Positions 54,044 to 63,030 of a DNA stretch of 63,030 nt are shown one piece after another; position 1 is the stretch's first letter; each line of letters starts with the position of its first letter. The DNA is from Archaeoglobales archaeon (GTDB lineage Archaea > Halobacteriota > Archaeoglobi > Archaeoglobales > Archaeoglobaceae). The stretch covers positions 1-63,030 of the forward strand of contig JARQZL010000101.1 of the NCBI GenBank assembly GCA_029984855.1. The letters run 5' to 3'. The notes beneath the pieces were generated by a model, which made no database searches, was not told the DNA's origin, and saw only the letters and a list, made by a program, of their open reading frames with translations. Position numbers and translations under genes: made by a program.

Positions 54044-55315
54044 ATGGCTAAGGAGAAGGAGCACATTAACGTTGCCATGATTGGACATGTAGACCACGGG
54101 AAGTCCACTCTAATCGGCAGGTTGCTCTACGAGGCAGGAGAGATCCCAGAACACATAATCGAGAAATACAGAAAAGAAGCCCAAGAAAAAGGTAAAGCTA
54201 CGTTCGAGTTTGCATGGGTTATGGACAGGCTGAAGGAAGAGAGGGAGAGAGGCATCACCATTGATGTTGCCCACAGAAAGTTCAACACCCAGAAGTACGA
54301 GGTTACGATCGTTGACTGCCCGGGGCACAGAGACTTTATTAAGAATATGATTACCGGAGCATCACAGGCTGATGCTGCCATTCTCGTTGTTGATGCTCAT
54401 GATGGAGTGCAGGCACAGACGAAGGAGCATGTATTCCTCGCAAGAACGCTCGGTATCAACCAGATGATTGTGGCAATAAACAAAATGGACAGGGTAAACT
54501 ATGACCAGAAAAGATACGAAGAGGTAAAAGAGGAGGTATCAAAGATTCTCAAGATGGTTGGTTACAAAGTTGATGAAATACCGTTTATCCCGACTTCCGC
54601 TTACTATGGAGATAACGTGCTTAAGAGGAGTGAAAAGACGCCATGGTATAAAGGCCCATTATTCTTTGAGGCGCTTGATGTACTTAAGCCGCCCGAAAAA
54701 CCTGTTGACAAGCCGCTCAGGATTCCTGTGCAGGACGTATATTCCATCAGCGGTGTTGGAACTGTTCCCGTTGGCAGAGTTGAGACAGGAGTTCTCAGAG
54801 TCGGTGATAAGGTGGTATTCGAGCCCCCTGGCGTGAGTGGAGAAGTGAAGAGCATTGAAATGCATCATGAGCCTCTCAAAGAGGCCTATCCGGGAGACAA
54901 CATCGGCTGGAATGTACGTGGCGTAAGCAAGAATGATATAAGGCGTGGAGATGTCTGCGGACACTCTGACACACCACCGACAGTTGCAAGAGATTTCACA
55001 GCTCAGATAATTGTTCTTCAGCATCCCACAGCAATAACGATTGGGTACACACCTGTAATACATGCTCACACCGCTCAGGTTGCGTGTAAGTTCACCGAAC
55101 TGATGAAGAAGCTCGACCCGAGAACAGGACAGGCCAAGGAAGACAACCCGCAGTTCCTGAAGACCGGAGATGCTGCAATTGTAAAGCTCGAGCCAACAAG
55201 GCCTATGGTAATAGAGAAGGTCAAGGAGATCCCACCACTTGGCAGATTTGCCGTCAGAGATATGGGAATGACGGTGGCGGCAGGAATGGTTCTTGACATC
55301 ACACCGAGAAAATAA
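54044..55315 (+). CDS. tuf: translation elongation factor 1-alpha
   Basis: A 423-residue GTPase that delivers aminoacyl-tRNA to the ribosome. P-loop GHVDHGKST, switch region [20 protein letters not shown] and NKMD are intact. The frame is open far upstream, but [14 protein letters not shown] is the conserved start, preceded by GGTGA. It is followed by rps10 after 28 nt, the usual archaeal pairing. Confidence 0.97.
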   Translation: MAKEKEHINVAMIGHVDHGKSTLIGRLLYEAGEIPEHIIEKYRKEAQEKGKATFEFAWVMDRLKEERERGITIDVAHRKFNTQKYEVTIVDCPGHRDFIKNMITGASQADAAILVVDAHDGVQAQTKEHVFLARTLGINQMIVAINKMDRVNYDQKRYEEVKEEVSKILKMVGYKVDEIPFIPTSAYYGDNVLKRSEKTPWYKGPLFFEALDVLKPPEKPVDKPLRIPVQDVYSISGVGTVPVGRVETGVLRVGDKVVFEPPGVSGEVKSIEMHHEPLKEAYPGDNIGWNVRGVSKNDIRRGDVCGHSDTPPTVARDFTAQIIVLQHPTAITIGYTPVIHAHTAQVACKFTELMKKLDPRTGQAKEDNPQFLKTGDAAIVKLEPTRPMVIEKVKEIPPLGRFAVRDMGMTVAAGMVLDITPRK

Positions 55316-55343
55316 TTCTCTTAATTTTTATCTGGTGTATAAA

Positions 55344-55664
55344 ATGGCAATAAAAGGCTACAGGGCAAGAATCAGGCTTTCTGGATTGAATCCAGCAGAT
55401 CTTGATAGGATATGCGGGCAGATAAAAGAGATAGCAACAAAAACGGGCGTGGAAATTAGAGGGCCAGTTCCACTGCCAACGAAGAGACTTGTCGTTCCTG
55501 TAAGGAAAGCACCGGACGGGGAAGGAAGCGAGACATGGGATCACTGGGAGATGCGGGTTCATAAAAGGTTGATAGATATTGCAGCAGATGAGAGGGCATT
55601 GAGACAGATAATGAGAGTGCAAGTTCCCAAGGATGTCAATATCGAGATAGTGCTTGAGAGCTAA
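55344..55664 (+). CDS. rps10: 30S ribosomal protein S10
   Basis: A 106-residue small-subunit protein, [20 protein letters not shown] at the start, then [22 protein letters not shown] and [13 protein letters not shown]. The upstream open codons (from 55293) are not part of it. Co-transcribed with EF1A. Confidence 0.96.
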   Translation: MAIKGYRARIRLSGLNPADLDRICGQIKEIATKTGVEIRGPVPLPTKRLVVPVRKAPDGEGSETWDHWEMRVHKRLIDIAADERALRQIMRVQVPKDVNIEIVLES

Positions 55665-55693
55665 CTTCTTAACACCCAGATTTCTGGGGTTTT

Positions 55694-56605
55694 ATGCCTC
55701 TTAAAATTACTTTTCTCGGTACGGCTGGTACAGTCCCAAGTGTCGAGCGGAACCCCTCGGCAATTTTCATCCAGCTTGGCTCGATCAGACTGCTTTTTGA
55801 CTGCGGAGAGGGCACACAGAGACAGATGATGATTGCAAAGACGGGTTTTAAAATAGATGCCGTGTTCATAACCCACCTGCACACAGACCACTTCATAGGC
55901 CTTTTTGGCCTGCTTGAAACAATGTCACTCAACGAGAGGAAAAAGAGACTTGCTGTGTATTCTCCTCAGGCCAGATTTGTGGCCTCCCTGCTCAGGGCTT
56001 TCGGCTATCAGGAACTCAACTATCCGGTAGAGGTTATTGAGCTTACGGATGGAGATGAGGTCACGTTTGAGGGGTTTAAAGTTCTCGCTTTCAAAACAGA
56101 GCATCTCATCCCGAGCCTCGGGTACGCAATAATCGAGAAAAAAAGACCGGGAAAGTTCTACAGAGAGAGAGCAGAAGAGCTCGGAATCCCCCCCGGCCCT
56201 CTCCGTGCGAAGCTTGTTAAGGGAGAGAGCATAGAACTAAATGGCAGGGTGATAACACCGGATATGGTTGTAGGAAAAGCAAGACCGGGAAGAAAGGTTG
56301 TTTACACCGGCGATACAAGACCGTGCATGCGTACGATAGAAATTGCAGAAAACGCTGATGTTCTGATACATGATGCCGCTTTTACCTCCGATCTCCAGAA
56401 ATGGGCAGAAGAGACCATGCACTCAACAGCAAGAGAGGCTGCAGAAGTTGCAAAGACTGCCAGAGTTCGCAAGCTCATCCTCACACACATAAGCGCCAGA
56501 TATTCAAAAGATGCTACTCCTCTACTCGAAGAGGCAAAAAAAGTCTTCAAAGATACAGTTGTCGCAGAAGATTTCACGATGCTGGAGGTTAAGTTCAAAG
56601 AGTAA
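55694..56605 (+). CDS. rnz: ribonuclease Z
   Basis: A 303-residue metallo-beta-lactamase-fold enzyme that cuts the 3' trailer of tRNA precursors. Metal-binding motif is THLHTDHF at about 56-63; further ligands lie in VYTGDTRP and LTHISARY. The exosite region is around KRPGKFYRERAEELGIPPGP. The ATG follows the S10 stop by 29 nt. Confidence 0.93.
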   Translation: MPLKITFLGTAGTVPSVERNPSAIFIQLGSIRLLFDCGEGTQRQMMIAKTGFKIDAVFITHLHTDHFIGLFGLLETMSLNERKKRLAVYSPQARFVASLLRAFGYQELNYPVEVIELTDGDEVTFEGFKVLAFKTEHLIPSLGYAIIEKKRPGKFYRERAEELGIPPGPLRAKLVKGESIELNGRVITPDMVVGKARPGRKVVYTGDTRPCMRTIEIAENADVLIHDAAFTSDLQKWAEETMHSTAREAAEVAKTARVRKLILTHISARYSKDATPLLEEAKKVFKDTVVAEDFTMLEVKFKE

Positions 56606-56647
56606 TTTTTCCAAAAACTTAAAGAACTGTCATAATCCACAGTATTT

Positions 56648-58167
56648 ATGAGACTGAGGGTGAAAATTATCCCTTTAAAGCTGGAACATTCATCAGTTAT
56701 TCTGAATCCCGAGGATGCTGCTGAACTGGGTATAATTGTTGGAGACAGATTGAAGGTTGTTTGGAAGAGGCGATACTGCGTAGCTGATGTTCAGGTGGCT
56801 ACAGGTATTATAGAGAAGGGAGAAATTGGCGTCTGTACAACTGTTGGCCCATGCGAGGTTGAAATTCCAGAAGGTGTTGAGGTTGAGGTTTATACCATTG
56901 CAAAGCCGAACTCAGTGGAATACATAAGAAAAAAGATGAATGGAGAGAAGCTGACCAAAGATGAAATCTACTCAATCGTCCGTGACATCAGCACGAACAT
57001 GCTGAACGAGGTTGAACTCTCAGCCTTTGTCATGGCAAACTATCTGGTAGGTATGGACATGGGTGAGATAGAGAACCTCACAAGAGCGATGGCCGATACA
57101 GGAGAGACCCTCAGCTTCGAACGGGGAACAATTGTGGATACACACAGCGTTAGCGGAGTCCCTGGAAATAAGATATCACTTGTCATCGTTCCACTTATAG
57201 CCGCAACCGGTCTGATAATTCCCAAAATATCATCAAAGGCGATGGCCTATGCCAGTGGTACTGCAGACACAATGGAGGTTTTTGCAAACGTAAATCTCAG
57301 CGTAGAGGAGATTCGCGAAATAGCGGAGAGGGTTGGAGGGGCGATAGCATGGAGCGGAAATACATATATCACGCCAGCAGATAACAGGATATCAAGAGTA
57401 AAACATCCGCTGTCAATCGATCCAAAACCTCATCTCCTCTCCAGCGTTATAGCAAAAAAGGAGCTGCTGGAATTCAGTATCTTGCAATAGATATCCCTGT
57501 TGAATCTCCTCGTCTTCCAACCCACGAAGTTGGAAGAGAACTTGCCAGCGATTTTACCGAGCTCGGAAGAGGAATGGGGCTCAATGTAGCGTGTATCCTG
57601 ACATATGGTGGACAGCCTATTGGCAGGGCAGTTGGCCCGGCTCTTGAAGCAAGAGAGGCCCTATCTGCATTAATAGACTTGAAACTATCACCAAAAACTC
57701 TTGTCGAAAAATCAGTTGGCGTTGCAGGAGTACTCCTCGAAATGACAGGCAAAGCCATCAATGGAGCACAGTACGCCAGAGAAATACTCGAATCAGGAAA
57801 AGCACTGGAAAAATTCAAAGAAATCATCGAAGCACAGGGTGGAAATCCAGATATAAAGCCAGAAGACATCCCAGTTGGAGAAATAACTCATACGATATCA
57901 TCCCAGACCGAGGGTTCGGTTTCTCGCATACTTAACGACAGAATGATAAAAATTGCAAGGGCTGCTGGTGCTCCAAAGGATAAGGGAGCTGGGATTGTGC
58001 TCCACAAGAAGATGGGAAAATATGTAAAAGTAGGAGAGCCTCTTTTCACAATTTACGCCGAGAAGGACTGGAAGCTCGACAGAGCAATTGAGGCAGCAAC
58101 GAGAGAGCCGCCATTCGTCGTTTCGGGAATAATACTCGAAAGATTTCCCGTTACGAAGTACATTTAA
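56648..58167 (+). pseudogene. deoA: AMP phosphorylase (thymidine phosphorylase family), single-base frameshift
   Basis: Two frames make one enzyme of the archaeal AMP phosphorylase family, which in the AMP pathway releases ribose-1,5-bisphosphate for type III RuBisCO. The first frame runs from MRLRVKIIPLKLEHSSVILN to about 57459 (ISRVKHPLSIDPKPH then IAKK). The second, shifted one base after the A6 run at 57454-57459, continues as GAAGIQYLAIDIPVESPRLP and through THEVGRELAS to the end. The expected AAGGGAGC appears as AAGGAGC. The repaired length of about 506 residues fits the family, and all signatures (TDTHSVSGVPGNK as VDTHSVSGVPGNK, KISSKAMAYASGTADTME) are intact. Confidence 0.85.
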
Positions 58168-59287
58168 TGAGGTTTCCCAGCCTGTCAATTGCTTTGCAGA
58201 TATTCTGTCTTGAAGTAGCGTAGCTGAGCCTGATCCACGTGCTGAATGCCTTTCCAAACGCACTTCCAGGTGTTGCAGCGACGTATTCTTTCTCAAGAAG
58301 CTCCTGACAGAACGTCATGGAATCTCTTCCAACATCAACGAACATGTAGAACGCTCCCTCCGGTGGAGCATATCTCAACCCCATTTCATCCAGTCCCTCC
58401 CTCAGTATATCCCTCCTTACCCTGAATTCTGCAACCATCTCTTCAACACATTTCTGATCGCCTTTGAATGCTGCAACGCCCGCATACTGTACGAAGGAGG
58501 TTGGATGGCTGACGGAATGCGATTGAATGCGTAGCATGTGCTTTGTTATCTCCTCTGGAGCTATCGCAAACCCGAGACGCCAGCCCGTCATTGCATACGT
58601 CTTCGAGAAACCGTTTATGAGTATCGTTCTTTCCTGCATTCCGTCAAATCTCGCTATGCTTGTGAATTCCCCCTCAAAGACTATTCTGTCGTATATCTCA
58701 TCCGAAAGAACGAGAACGTTGTTATCGATTGCTATATCCCTGACCTTTTTTAGAAACTCTTTCGGATAAACTACTCCAAGAGGGTTGCTGGGGGAGTTTA
58801 CAACTATCATCTTTGTTTTGCTTGTTACGTAGTCCTCAATTGGCGCATCTTCAAAGCCTTCGTTGTGTGGAACCCACACCACTCTTCCATCTGCCATCTG
58901 AACGCAGGGCTCGTAGCTAACCCACGAGGGGTCGAGGAGAATTACCTCATCACCCTCTTCGATGGTAGCCATTATTGCCTCAAAGATTGCGTACTTTGCG
59001 CCCGGTGTCACTATGACGTTCTCAACGCCTGCATCCATTCCTCTCTGCCTTGCCCAGTCAATTATAGCATCAACAAGCTCTGGAATTCCCCTCGTTGGAG
59101 TGTAGAAAGTCCTTCCCTCATTTAATGCTTCAATGGCAGCATCTATTATATGCTTTGGAGTGATGAAATCGGGCTCGCCAACACTCATGTCTATTACGGG
59201 CTTTCCCTGCTTAGCAAGCTCTTTCGCTTTGGAAGAAATAGAAAGTGTAGCAGAAGGCTGAATTGACTTAGCCCTTCTGCTCATCAT
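58151..59287 (-). CDS. class I aminotransferase (aspartate aminotransferase type)
   Basis: A 378-residue PLP enzyme of fold type I. The Schiff-base Lys is in GFSKTYAMTGWRLG; SPSNPLGVVYP and the phosphate/carboxylate Arg near the end (RLSYAT) match the AspC subfamily Ib. ATG 59287 or 59284. The exact amino donor is not resolved. It overlaps ribH by 20 nt and the AMP phosphorylase 3' end by 17 nt. Confidence 0.9.
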   Translation of the reverse strand: MMSRRAKSIQPSATLSISSKAKELAKQGKPVIDMSVGEPDFITPKHIIDAAIEALNEGRTFYTPTRGIPELVDAIIDWARQRGMDAGVENVIVTPGAKYAIFEAIMATIEEGDEVILLDPSWVSYEPCVQMADGRVVWVPHNEGFEDAPIEDYVTSKTKMIVVNSPSNPLGVVYPKEFLKKVRDIAIDNNVLVLSDEIYDRIVFEGEFTSIARFDGMQERTILINGFSKTYAMTGWRLGFAIAPEEITKHMLRIQSHSVSHPTSFVQYAGVAAFKGDQKCVEEMVAEFRVRRDILREGLDEMGLRYAPPEGAFYMFVDVGRDSMTFCQELLEKEYVAATPGSAFGKAFSTWIRLSYATSRQNICKAIDRLGNLIKCTS

Positions 59288-59696
59288 ACTCCCTTAGCCT
59301 CCTGACGAGCTTGATTGCTGCCTCAACTGCACGCTTTGCATACTCAATTCTCTGCTGGGCCGCAATCCTTCCCATACCCGGCCCGGATATGCCAAGGGAG
59401 ACTGGTTTGTTGTGCTCTAAACTTAAATCCATGATTTTTCTTGCAGCATGCTGGGCAACAACCTCATCGTGCTCCGTCTCGCCCTCTATCACGCATCCGA
59501 GAGCTACGACAGCATCCACGTTTCCCTTCTCCAGTATCCTCTTGACACCAATGGGTATGTCAAACGCCCCGGGCACCCTTATGGTGTCCGTTATCTCTGC
59601 CCCGAGGAACTCAGCGTGCTCTCTTGCAAGAACTTCCATCATGTAGGTTATGTCCCTGTTGAACTCAGAAACTACAAGCCCGAGCTTGACCTTCAT
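59268..59696 (-). CDS. ribH: 6,7-dimethyl-8-ribityllumazine synthase
   Basis: A 142-residue riboflavin pathway enzyme. Conserved tracts: VPGAFDIPIGVKRIL, ALGCVIEGETEHDEVVAQ and LGISGPGM. The open frame extends to 60194, but the ATG at 59696 starts MKVKLGLVVSEFNRDIT and follows GGTGAAAGC. It overlaps the aminotransferase gene, with which it shares an operon. Confidence 0.93.
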   Translation of the reverse strand: MKVKLGLVVSEFNRDITYMMEVLAREHAEFLGAEITDTIRVPGAFDIPIGVKRILEKGNVDAVVALGCVIEGETEHDEVVAQHAARKIMDLSLEHNKPVSLGISGPGMGRIAAQQRIEYAKRAVEAAIKLVRRLREYDEQKG

Positions 59697-59858
59697 GCTT
59701 TCACCTTCCCCGAAAAGAAACCAAGGGTTTAATAATATTTGGGTAACATGATCCGAGAAGTGAATTTTGAAATCATTGTTGAGATATAAATATTCGCAAA
59801 ACGCTATAGACGCCATAGCATCGTAGAGAGGGGAAAATAAAGAATTGACAGAGGCAAC

Positions 59859-59868
59859 CTTTTTATAT
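59859..59868 (+). promoter_or_regulatory. TATA-like box for the Lrp-like/top6B operon
   Basis: CTTTTTATAT-type sequence centred about 25 nt upstream of the ATG at 59889, which predicts a leaderless message for the Lrp-like/top6B pair. Confidence 0.5.
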
Positions 59869-59888
59869 CCTCTTACTGAAAAAAGAGC

Positions 59889-60119
59889 ATGGTAATAGGC
59901 GTTACCATGGTGAACGTTTCTCCGGGGAGGGAGAAAGACGTCTATGTCAGTATAAAGGAAATGAAGTACGTCAGGGATATATACCATGTCTTTGGAGAAT
60001 TTGATTTCGTTGTAATAATCCAGGCAGACAGCCTGTCCGAACTGAACAAAACAGTTGACGAAATAAGAAGCGTGGACGGCGTTACAAAAACTCAAACCGT
60101 AGTTGGAGCAGAAATTTAG
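59889..60119 (+). CDS. stand-alone Lrp/AsnC ligand-binding (RAM) domain protein
   Basis: A 76-residue protein made only of the Lrp-type effector domain ([20 protein letters not shown], then [20 protein letters not shown]), with no DNA-binding helix-turn-helix. Such proteins pair with full Lrp regulators or act as small-molecule sensors. One base separates its stop from the top6B ATG. Confidence 0.85.
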   Translation: MVIGVTMVNVSPGREKDVYVSIKEMKYVRDIYHVFGEFDFVVIIQADSLSELNKTVDEIRSVDGVTKTQTVVGAEI

Positions 60120-60120
60120 C

Positions 60121-61941
60121 ATGAGGGCCGAAGAACTGGCCAGAAAGCAGAAGGAAATAAGCATAGCTGAATTTTTTGAAAAGAACAAGCACATTCTGGG
60201 TTACTCCAATCCAGCAAAGGCCATCATCACGTGCGTAAAAGAGGCAGTTGACAACAGTCTTGATGCATGCGAGGATGCGGGGATTTTGCCTGACATATTC
60301 GTAAAAATAGATAGAGTTGATAAACATTACAGAATAACGGTGGAGGACAACGGGCCCGGCATAGTGAGGGAGCAGATTCCGAGGGTTTTTGGCAAGCTCC
60401 TCTACGGTTCACGATTCCATGCAATAAGGCAGAGCAGAGGGCAGCAGGGTATTGGAATATCCGCCGCTGTCCTCTATGCCCAGCTCACAACAGGAAAACC
60501 TGCTGTCGTCACCTCAAAAACTTCCCCAAAAAGTAAGGCTGTAAGAATGGAGATTTTCATAAACACGAGAAAGAACGAGCCAGAAATTATAAGAGAGGAA
60601 GAGTACGACTGGTACGTTTCAAGCGGGACACGCATCGAGATAGAGATCGCTGGCAGCTATGCAAGAGAGAGGAAGCAGAGCGTTTACGAGTATCTGAGAG
60701 AGACATCAGTTGTCAATCCCCATGCAAAGATAACCTTCGTTGATCCGGATGGAGAAATCTTTGAATTCCGCCGTTTGAGCGAAGAATTGCCTCCCCCACC
60801 AAAAGAGATCAAACCGCATCCCCATGGCATGGAGATAGGGCAGCTCATGGCGATGCTTCGATATACAAAGGCGAAAAATCTCAAAGATTTCCTTAAAAGC
60901 GAGTTTGTCAGAGTTGGAGATAAAACAACAAGCGAAGTACTTGAAAAAGCAGGTCTGAATCCAAAAGCGAAACCTCAGGAGCTTGAGAGAGATGAAGCTG
61001 CAAAGCTTTTGAATGCTTTCAGGGAAACTGACTTTCTTCCCCCTCCGACTGATTGCCTATCGCCAATAGGCGAGTCGCTCATAATGAAAAGTCTGATGGC
61101 CAGGTACAGGCCGGAGTGGGTATACGCTACAACAAGGAAACCAAGCGTTTATTCAGGCCATCCATTCCTTGTAGAGGTGGGAATTGCCTACGGTGGAGAG
61201 ATAAAGGAGGACAGAGTCACCCTCCTCAGGTATGCAAACAAAATACCCCTTCTCTACCAGCAGGGAGGGTGCGCTTTAACAAAAGCAGTTGAGACCGTAA
61301 ACTGGAAGAGCTACGGACTGCAGCAGTCGAGAGATGAGCTACCCGTAGGGAGAGCTGTAATTCTCACCCACATCGCCTCAACAAACATACCCTACACTTC
61401 AGAATCGAAGGAGGCAGTTGCGGCAATTCCAGAAATAACTGATGAAGTGAGGCTTGCTCTTCAGGAGGCAGGGAGAAAGCTGAGAGAATATCTGGAAAGA
61501 AAAGAAAGGGCGATTAAAAAGAAGAAGAAGGAAGACGTTCTCAACAAGATACTCCCGCTCCTTGCCAGAAAGCTGTGTGAAATCCTTGAGAAGGATGAAA
61601 TTGATGTTGACAGGGTTGTTGCGAGAATTATGGGAAACCTGCATGTGAAGAGAGAAGTAGCAGAGGAGGATGGCGTTGCCAGCGTTATACTCAGGATATT
61701 CAACTTCACAAAAGCAAGAAGGGAGTTGAAAGTTTTCGAGATGTGCAGCGGAGGTGTTGAAGCTGAAGGGGCCAAGGTATCCCAGTCTTCGTACGCAACA
61801 GTTCAGTGGGATGTCGCACTCAACCCCGGAGAAAGTATCGAGATAAACTACAGAGTTAGGGGCAGAATAATAAACAAAAAGCCTTTCGTCAGCGGAGTAG
61901 ATGCAGAACTTTTGAGTGGGGCCGAGCCGTTTGGTCTGTAG
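60121..61941 (+). CDS. top6B: DNA topoisomerase VI subunit B
   Basis: A 606-residue ATPase subunit of the type IIB topoisomerase. GHKL motifs: [22 protein letters not shown] and [14 protein letters not shown] helix-two-turn-helix and the transducer follow; the C-terminal 100 residues look like an Ig-like domain ([20 protein letters not shown], then [13 protein letters not shown]). ATG 60121 is one base after the preceding stop. The A subunit normally follows, but here the next sequence is a restriction-modification remnant. Confidence 0.95.
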   Translation: MRAEELARKQKEISIAEFFEKNKHILGYSNPAKAIITCVKEAVDNSLDACEDAGILPDIFVKIDRVDKHYRITVEDNGPGIVREQIPRVFGKLLYGSRFHAIRQSRGQQGIGISAAVLYAQLTTGKPAVVTSKTSPKSKAVRMEIFINTRKNEPEIIREEEYDWYVSSGTRIEIEIAGSYARERKQSVYEYLRETSVVNPHAKITFVDPDGEIFEFRRLSEELPPPPKEIKPHPHGMEIGQLMAMLRYTKAKNLKDFLKSEFVRVGDKTTSEVLEKAGLNPKAKPQELERDEAAKLLNAFRETDFLPPPTDCLSPIGESLIMKSLMARYRPEWVYATTRKPSVYSGHPFLVEVGIAYGGEIKEDRVTLLRYANKIPLLYQQGGCALTKAVETVNWKSYGLQQSRDELPVGRAVILTHIASTNIPYTSESKEAVAAIPEITDEVRLALQEAGRKLREYLERKERAIKKKKKEDVLNKILPLLARKLCEILEKDEIDVDRVVARIMGNLHVKREVAEEDGVASVILRIFNFTKARRELKVFEMCSGGVEAEGAKVSQSSYATVQWDVALNPGESIEINYRVRGRIINKKPFVSGVDAELLSGAEPFGL

Positions 61942-61989
61942 GGATCGGGTTTGGTGGTTTTAAGAGTTCAGGGGCTCAATCTCAGGAAC

Positions 61990-62489
61990 TTACACGTGAG
62001 TTCGAGAATCAGCTCTGGAAGGCTGCAGACAAGCTGAGGAAGAAAGTGGAAGTGCATCAGTATAAATACATTATTCTTGGATTGATATTTCTGCGTTATC
62101 TTTCCTACGCCTTCTATGAGAGGAGAGAAGAGTTAAAAAAGTTGTTTCCAGATGAAAAGGGTCTCTACACTCCAGTTTCAAGAAGGCAGAATGAGATGAG
62201 AGATGAACATATAGCAAGGATTGTGGAGAAGTTCAGACTTTTTGAGAATGGAGAGCTGGATAGGATAAACGAAGTGGGATTTGCCAAGGTTGCTACTATA
62301 GAGGAGATAGCGAAGAATGGTTATGTTCTCACTCCGGGAAGATATGTTGGTGTTAAGCTCGACTTAGATGATGAGAGCTTTGACGAGAAGATGAAGGTTT
62401 ACAGTGAGGAGCTTTCAAAGCTGTTGAAAGAGGAGGTATTGACGAGAAAGGTTAAAGAAGTTCTGGATTCATTAGGATACAGGGTGTAG
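61990..62489 (+). pseudogene. HsdM remnant (type I restriction-modification methylase) with internal deletion
   Basis: In one frame, from about 61990, the sequence reads TREFENQLWKAADKLRKKVE then VHQYKYIILGLIFLRYLS, the N-terminus of HsdM. After a break at about residue 70 the sequence jumps to the C-terminus: NGELDRINEVGFAKVATIEE, GYVLTPGRYVGVKLDLDDES, SEELSKLLKEE. The catalytic methylase core with its NPPF motif is missing. No start codon precedes the N-terminal part in frame; GTG 62046 is an in-frame option. The remnant adjoins an MNT/HEPN pair. Confidence 0.7.
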
Positions 62490-62492
62490 AAT

Positions 62493-62783
62493 ATGAAGCT
62501 TGATGAGGTTATCCAGAAAATCAAGGACAATGAAAAAATTCTGAAGGAAAAGTTTAAAATTGAAAGTATTGGGGTTTTTGGATCTCTTGCAAGAGAGGAG
62601 GAATTTGTCAATGACATCGATATAATAGTTGAATTTTCTGAGCCAATAGGCTGGGAAATAGTAGATTTGAAGGAATTCCTTGAAGAGCTACTTGGCATTA
62701 AAGTAGATATTGTTACAAAGAAGGCTGCAATGAGCAAACCTCTGCTGTGGAGATCGATAGAAAGGGAGATCGTGTATGTCTAA
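62493..62783 (+). CDS. minimal nucleotidyltransferase (MNT) antitoxin-type protein
   Basis: A 96-residue protein with the MNT signature GSLAREEEFVNDIDIIVEF, whose Asp pair should bind Mg2+. The C-terminal part (EIVDLKEFLEELLGIKVDIV) completes the short fold. In MNT/HEPN systems the nucleotidyltransferase AMPylates and silences the HEPN RNase. The gene begins 3 nt after the HsdM remnant and overlaps the HEPN gene by 8 nt. Confidence 0.88.
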   Translation: MKLDEVIQKIKDNEKILKEKFKIESIGVFGSLAREEEFVNDIDIIVEFSEPIGWEIVDLKEFLEELLGIKVDIVTKKAAMSKPLLWRSIEREIVYV

Positions 62784-63030
62784 GAGGAGTCCTGAGTTAT
62801 TCATTCAGGATATGCTTGAGGCATTGAGAAGATTGAGAGATACACGGAATCAATTAAAGATCCAGAGGATTTTAAGGAAAAAGATATTGTTGTTGATGCT
62901 GTTCTGAGAAATCTTAAAATTATTGGCGAGGCTGCAAGAAACATACCTGAAGAGATCAGATCAAAGTATTCTGAAATCCCGTGGAACAGAGTTGTTGGTT
63001 TGAGGAATGTTGTTATTCATGGCTACTTTG
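62776..63030 (+). pseudogene. HEPN-domain toxin, frameshifted, runs off the window
   Basis: ATG 62776 opens MSKRSPELFIQDMLEA, then the frame turns aberrant and stops at about 62910. Shifted by one base at about 62823 the sequence continues with HEPN features: IEKIERYTESIKDPEDFKEK, VVDAVLRNLKIIGEAARNIP and WNRVVGLRNVVIHGYF, including the RNVVIH RNase motif. One missing base (GCATTGAG for GCAATTGAG) explains it. The 3' end lies outside the window. Confidence 0.75.

Noticed and set aside
59697-60194. Upstream extension of the ribH frame
   Set aside because: It runs antisense through the Lrp-like and top6B genes; the conserved start with ribosome binding site is at 59696.
1-63030. CRISPR arrays or rRNA genes
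   Set aside because: No spaced identical repeats of the right length and no rRNA-like conserved blocks were seen on either strand.

Overview
This is a 63 kb stretch of euryarchaeal chromosome, most likely from the order Archaeoglobales (Archaeoglobus, Ferroglobus or Geoglobus). The placement rests on archaeal information-processing genes (RadA, Orc1/Cdc6, PCNA, primase large subunit, exosome, proteasome alpha, EF1A, topoisomerase VI B, Rpo12). It also rests on the close match, from memory, of the PsmA and PCNA proteins to those of A. fulgidus. Many genes are preceded by a TATA-like box about 25 nt upstream of the start codon, as expected for leaderless archaeal transcripts; others carry GGTGA or GGAGG ribosome binding sites.

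Layout. 1-3.3 kb: secreted clostripain-like peptidase, OB-fold lipoprotein and RadA, all on the minus strand. 3.6-8.2 kb: an accessory block that looks like an integrated replicon, with a phosphoesterase, two 57-codon genes, ribbon-helix-helix-like proteins, an Orc1/Cdc6 initiator and a tyrosine integrase with a zinc ribbon. 8.4-10.1 kb: a tungsten aldehyde:ferredoxin oxidoreductase. 10.2-16.3 kb: the archaeal exosome superoperon (L15e, COG1325, Rpp30, Pop5, PsmA, SBDS, Rrp4, Rrp41, Rrp42, L37Ae, Rpo12), with most genes overlapping or abutting. 16.2-18.6 kb: a minus-strand operon of an actin-like ATPase, a ribbon-helix-helix/Cys protein and a luciferase/Mer-like protein. 18.6-20.7 kb: Taw1, translin and a LysE-type exporter. 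21-27.4 kb: an MFS transporter, an Agl23-like glycosylation protein and a broken Asn-glycosylation-rich surface protein. 27.4-31 kb: a radical SAM enzyme, a HicB remnant, a CGGC protein and a TPR protein.

31-37.2 kb: a coiled-coil protein followed by SMC, ScpA and ScpB (condensin), then a TiaS-like protein. 37-43.5 kb (minus strand): IlvC, two Tat translocase subunits, a pyruvate-kinase-C-like protein, Pelota, PriL, PCNA and AMMECR1. 43.6-47 kb: a second Orc1/Cdc6, ArgF, NadE and a phosphoribosyltransferase. 47-49 kb: methylthioadenosine salvage (deaminase and phosphorylase). 49-55.7 kb: Adk, an alpha/beta hydrolase with its regulator, tRNA-Met(CAT), a NapH-like ferredoxin, a geranylgeranyl-reductase-type flavoprotein, HisRS, EF1A and S10. 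55.7-62 kb: RNase Z, AMP phosphorylase (frameshifted), an aminotransferase, RibH, a stand-alone Lrp-type sensor domain and Top6B. 62-63 kb: a decayed defence patch made of an internally deleted HsdM remnant and an MNT/HEPN toxin-antitoxin pair whose HEPN gene is frameshifted.

The leading candidates for something new are the integrated Cdc6 element with its palindromic control region, the chromosomal actin-like/RHH/Mer-like operon, the primase large subunit with an extra eight-cysteine module, and the coiled-coil gene co-located with the condensin operon. At least six genes carry probable single-base frameshifts, four of them in or beside A-runs or AT steps. Whether these are true decay or base-calling errors is the main caution for anyone using this sequence.
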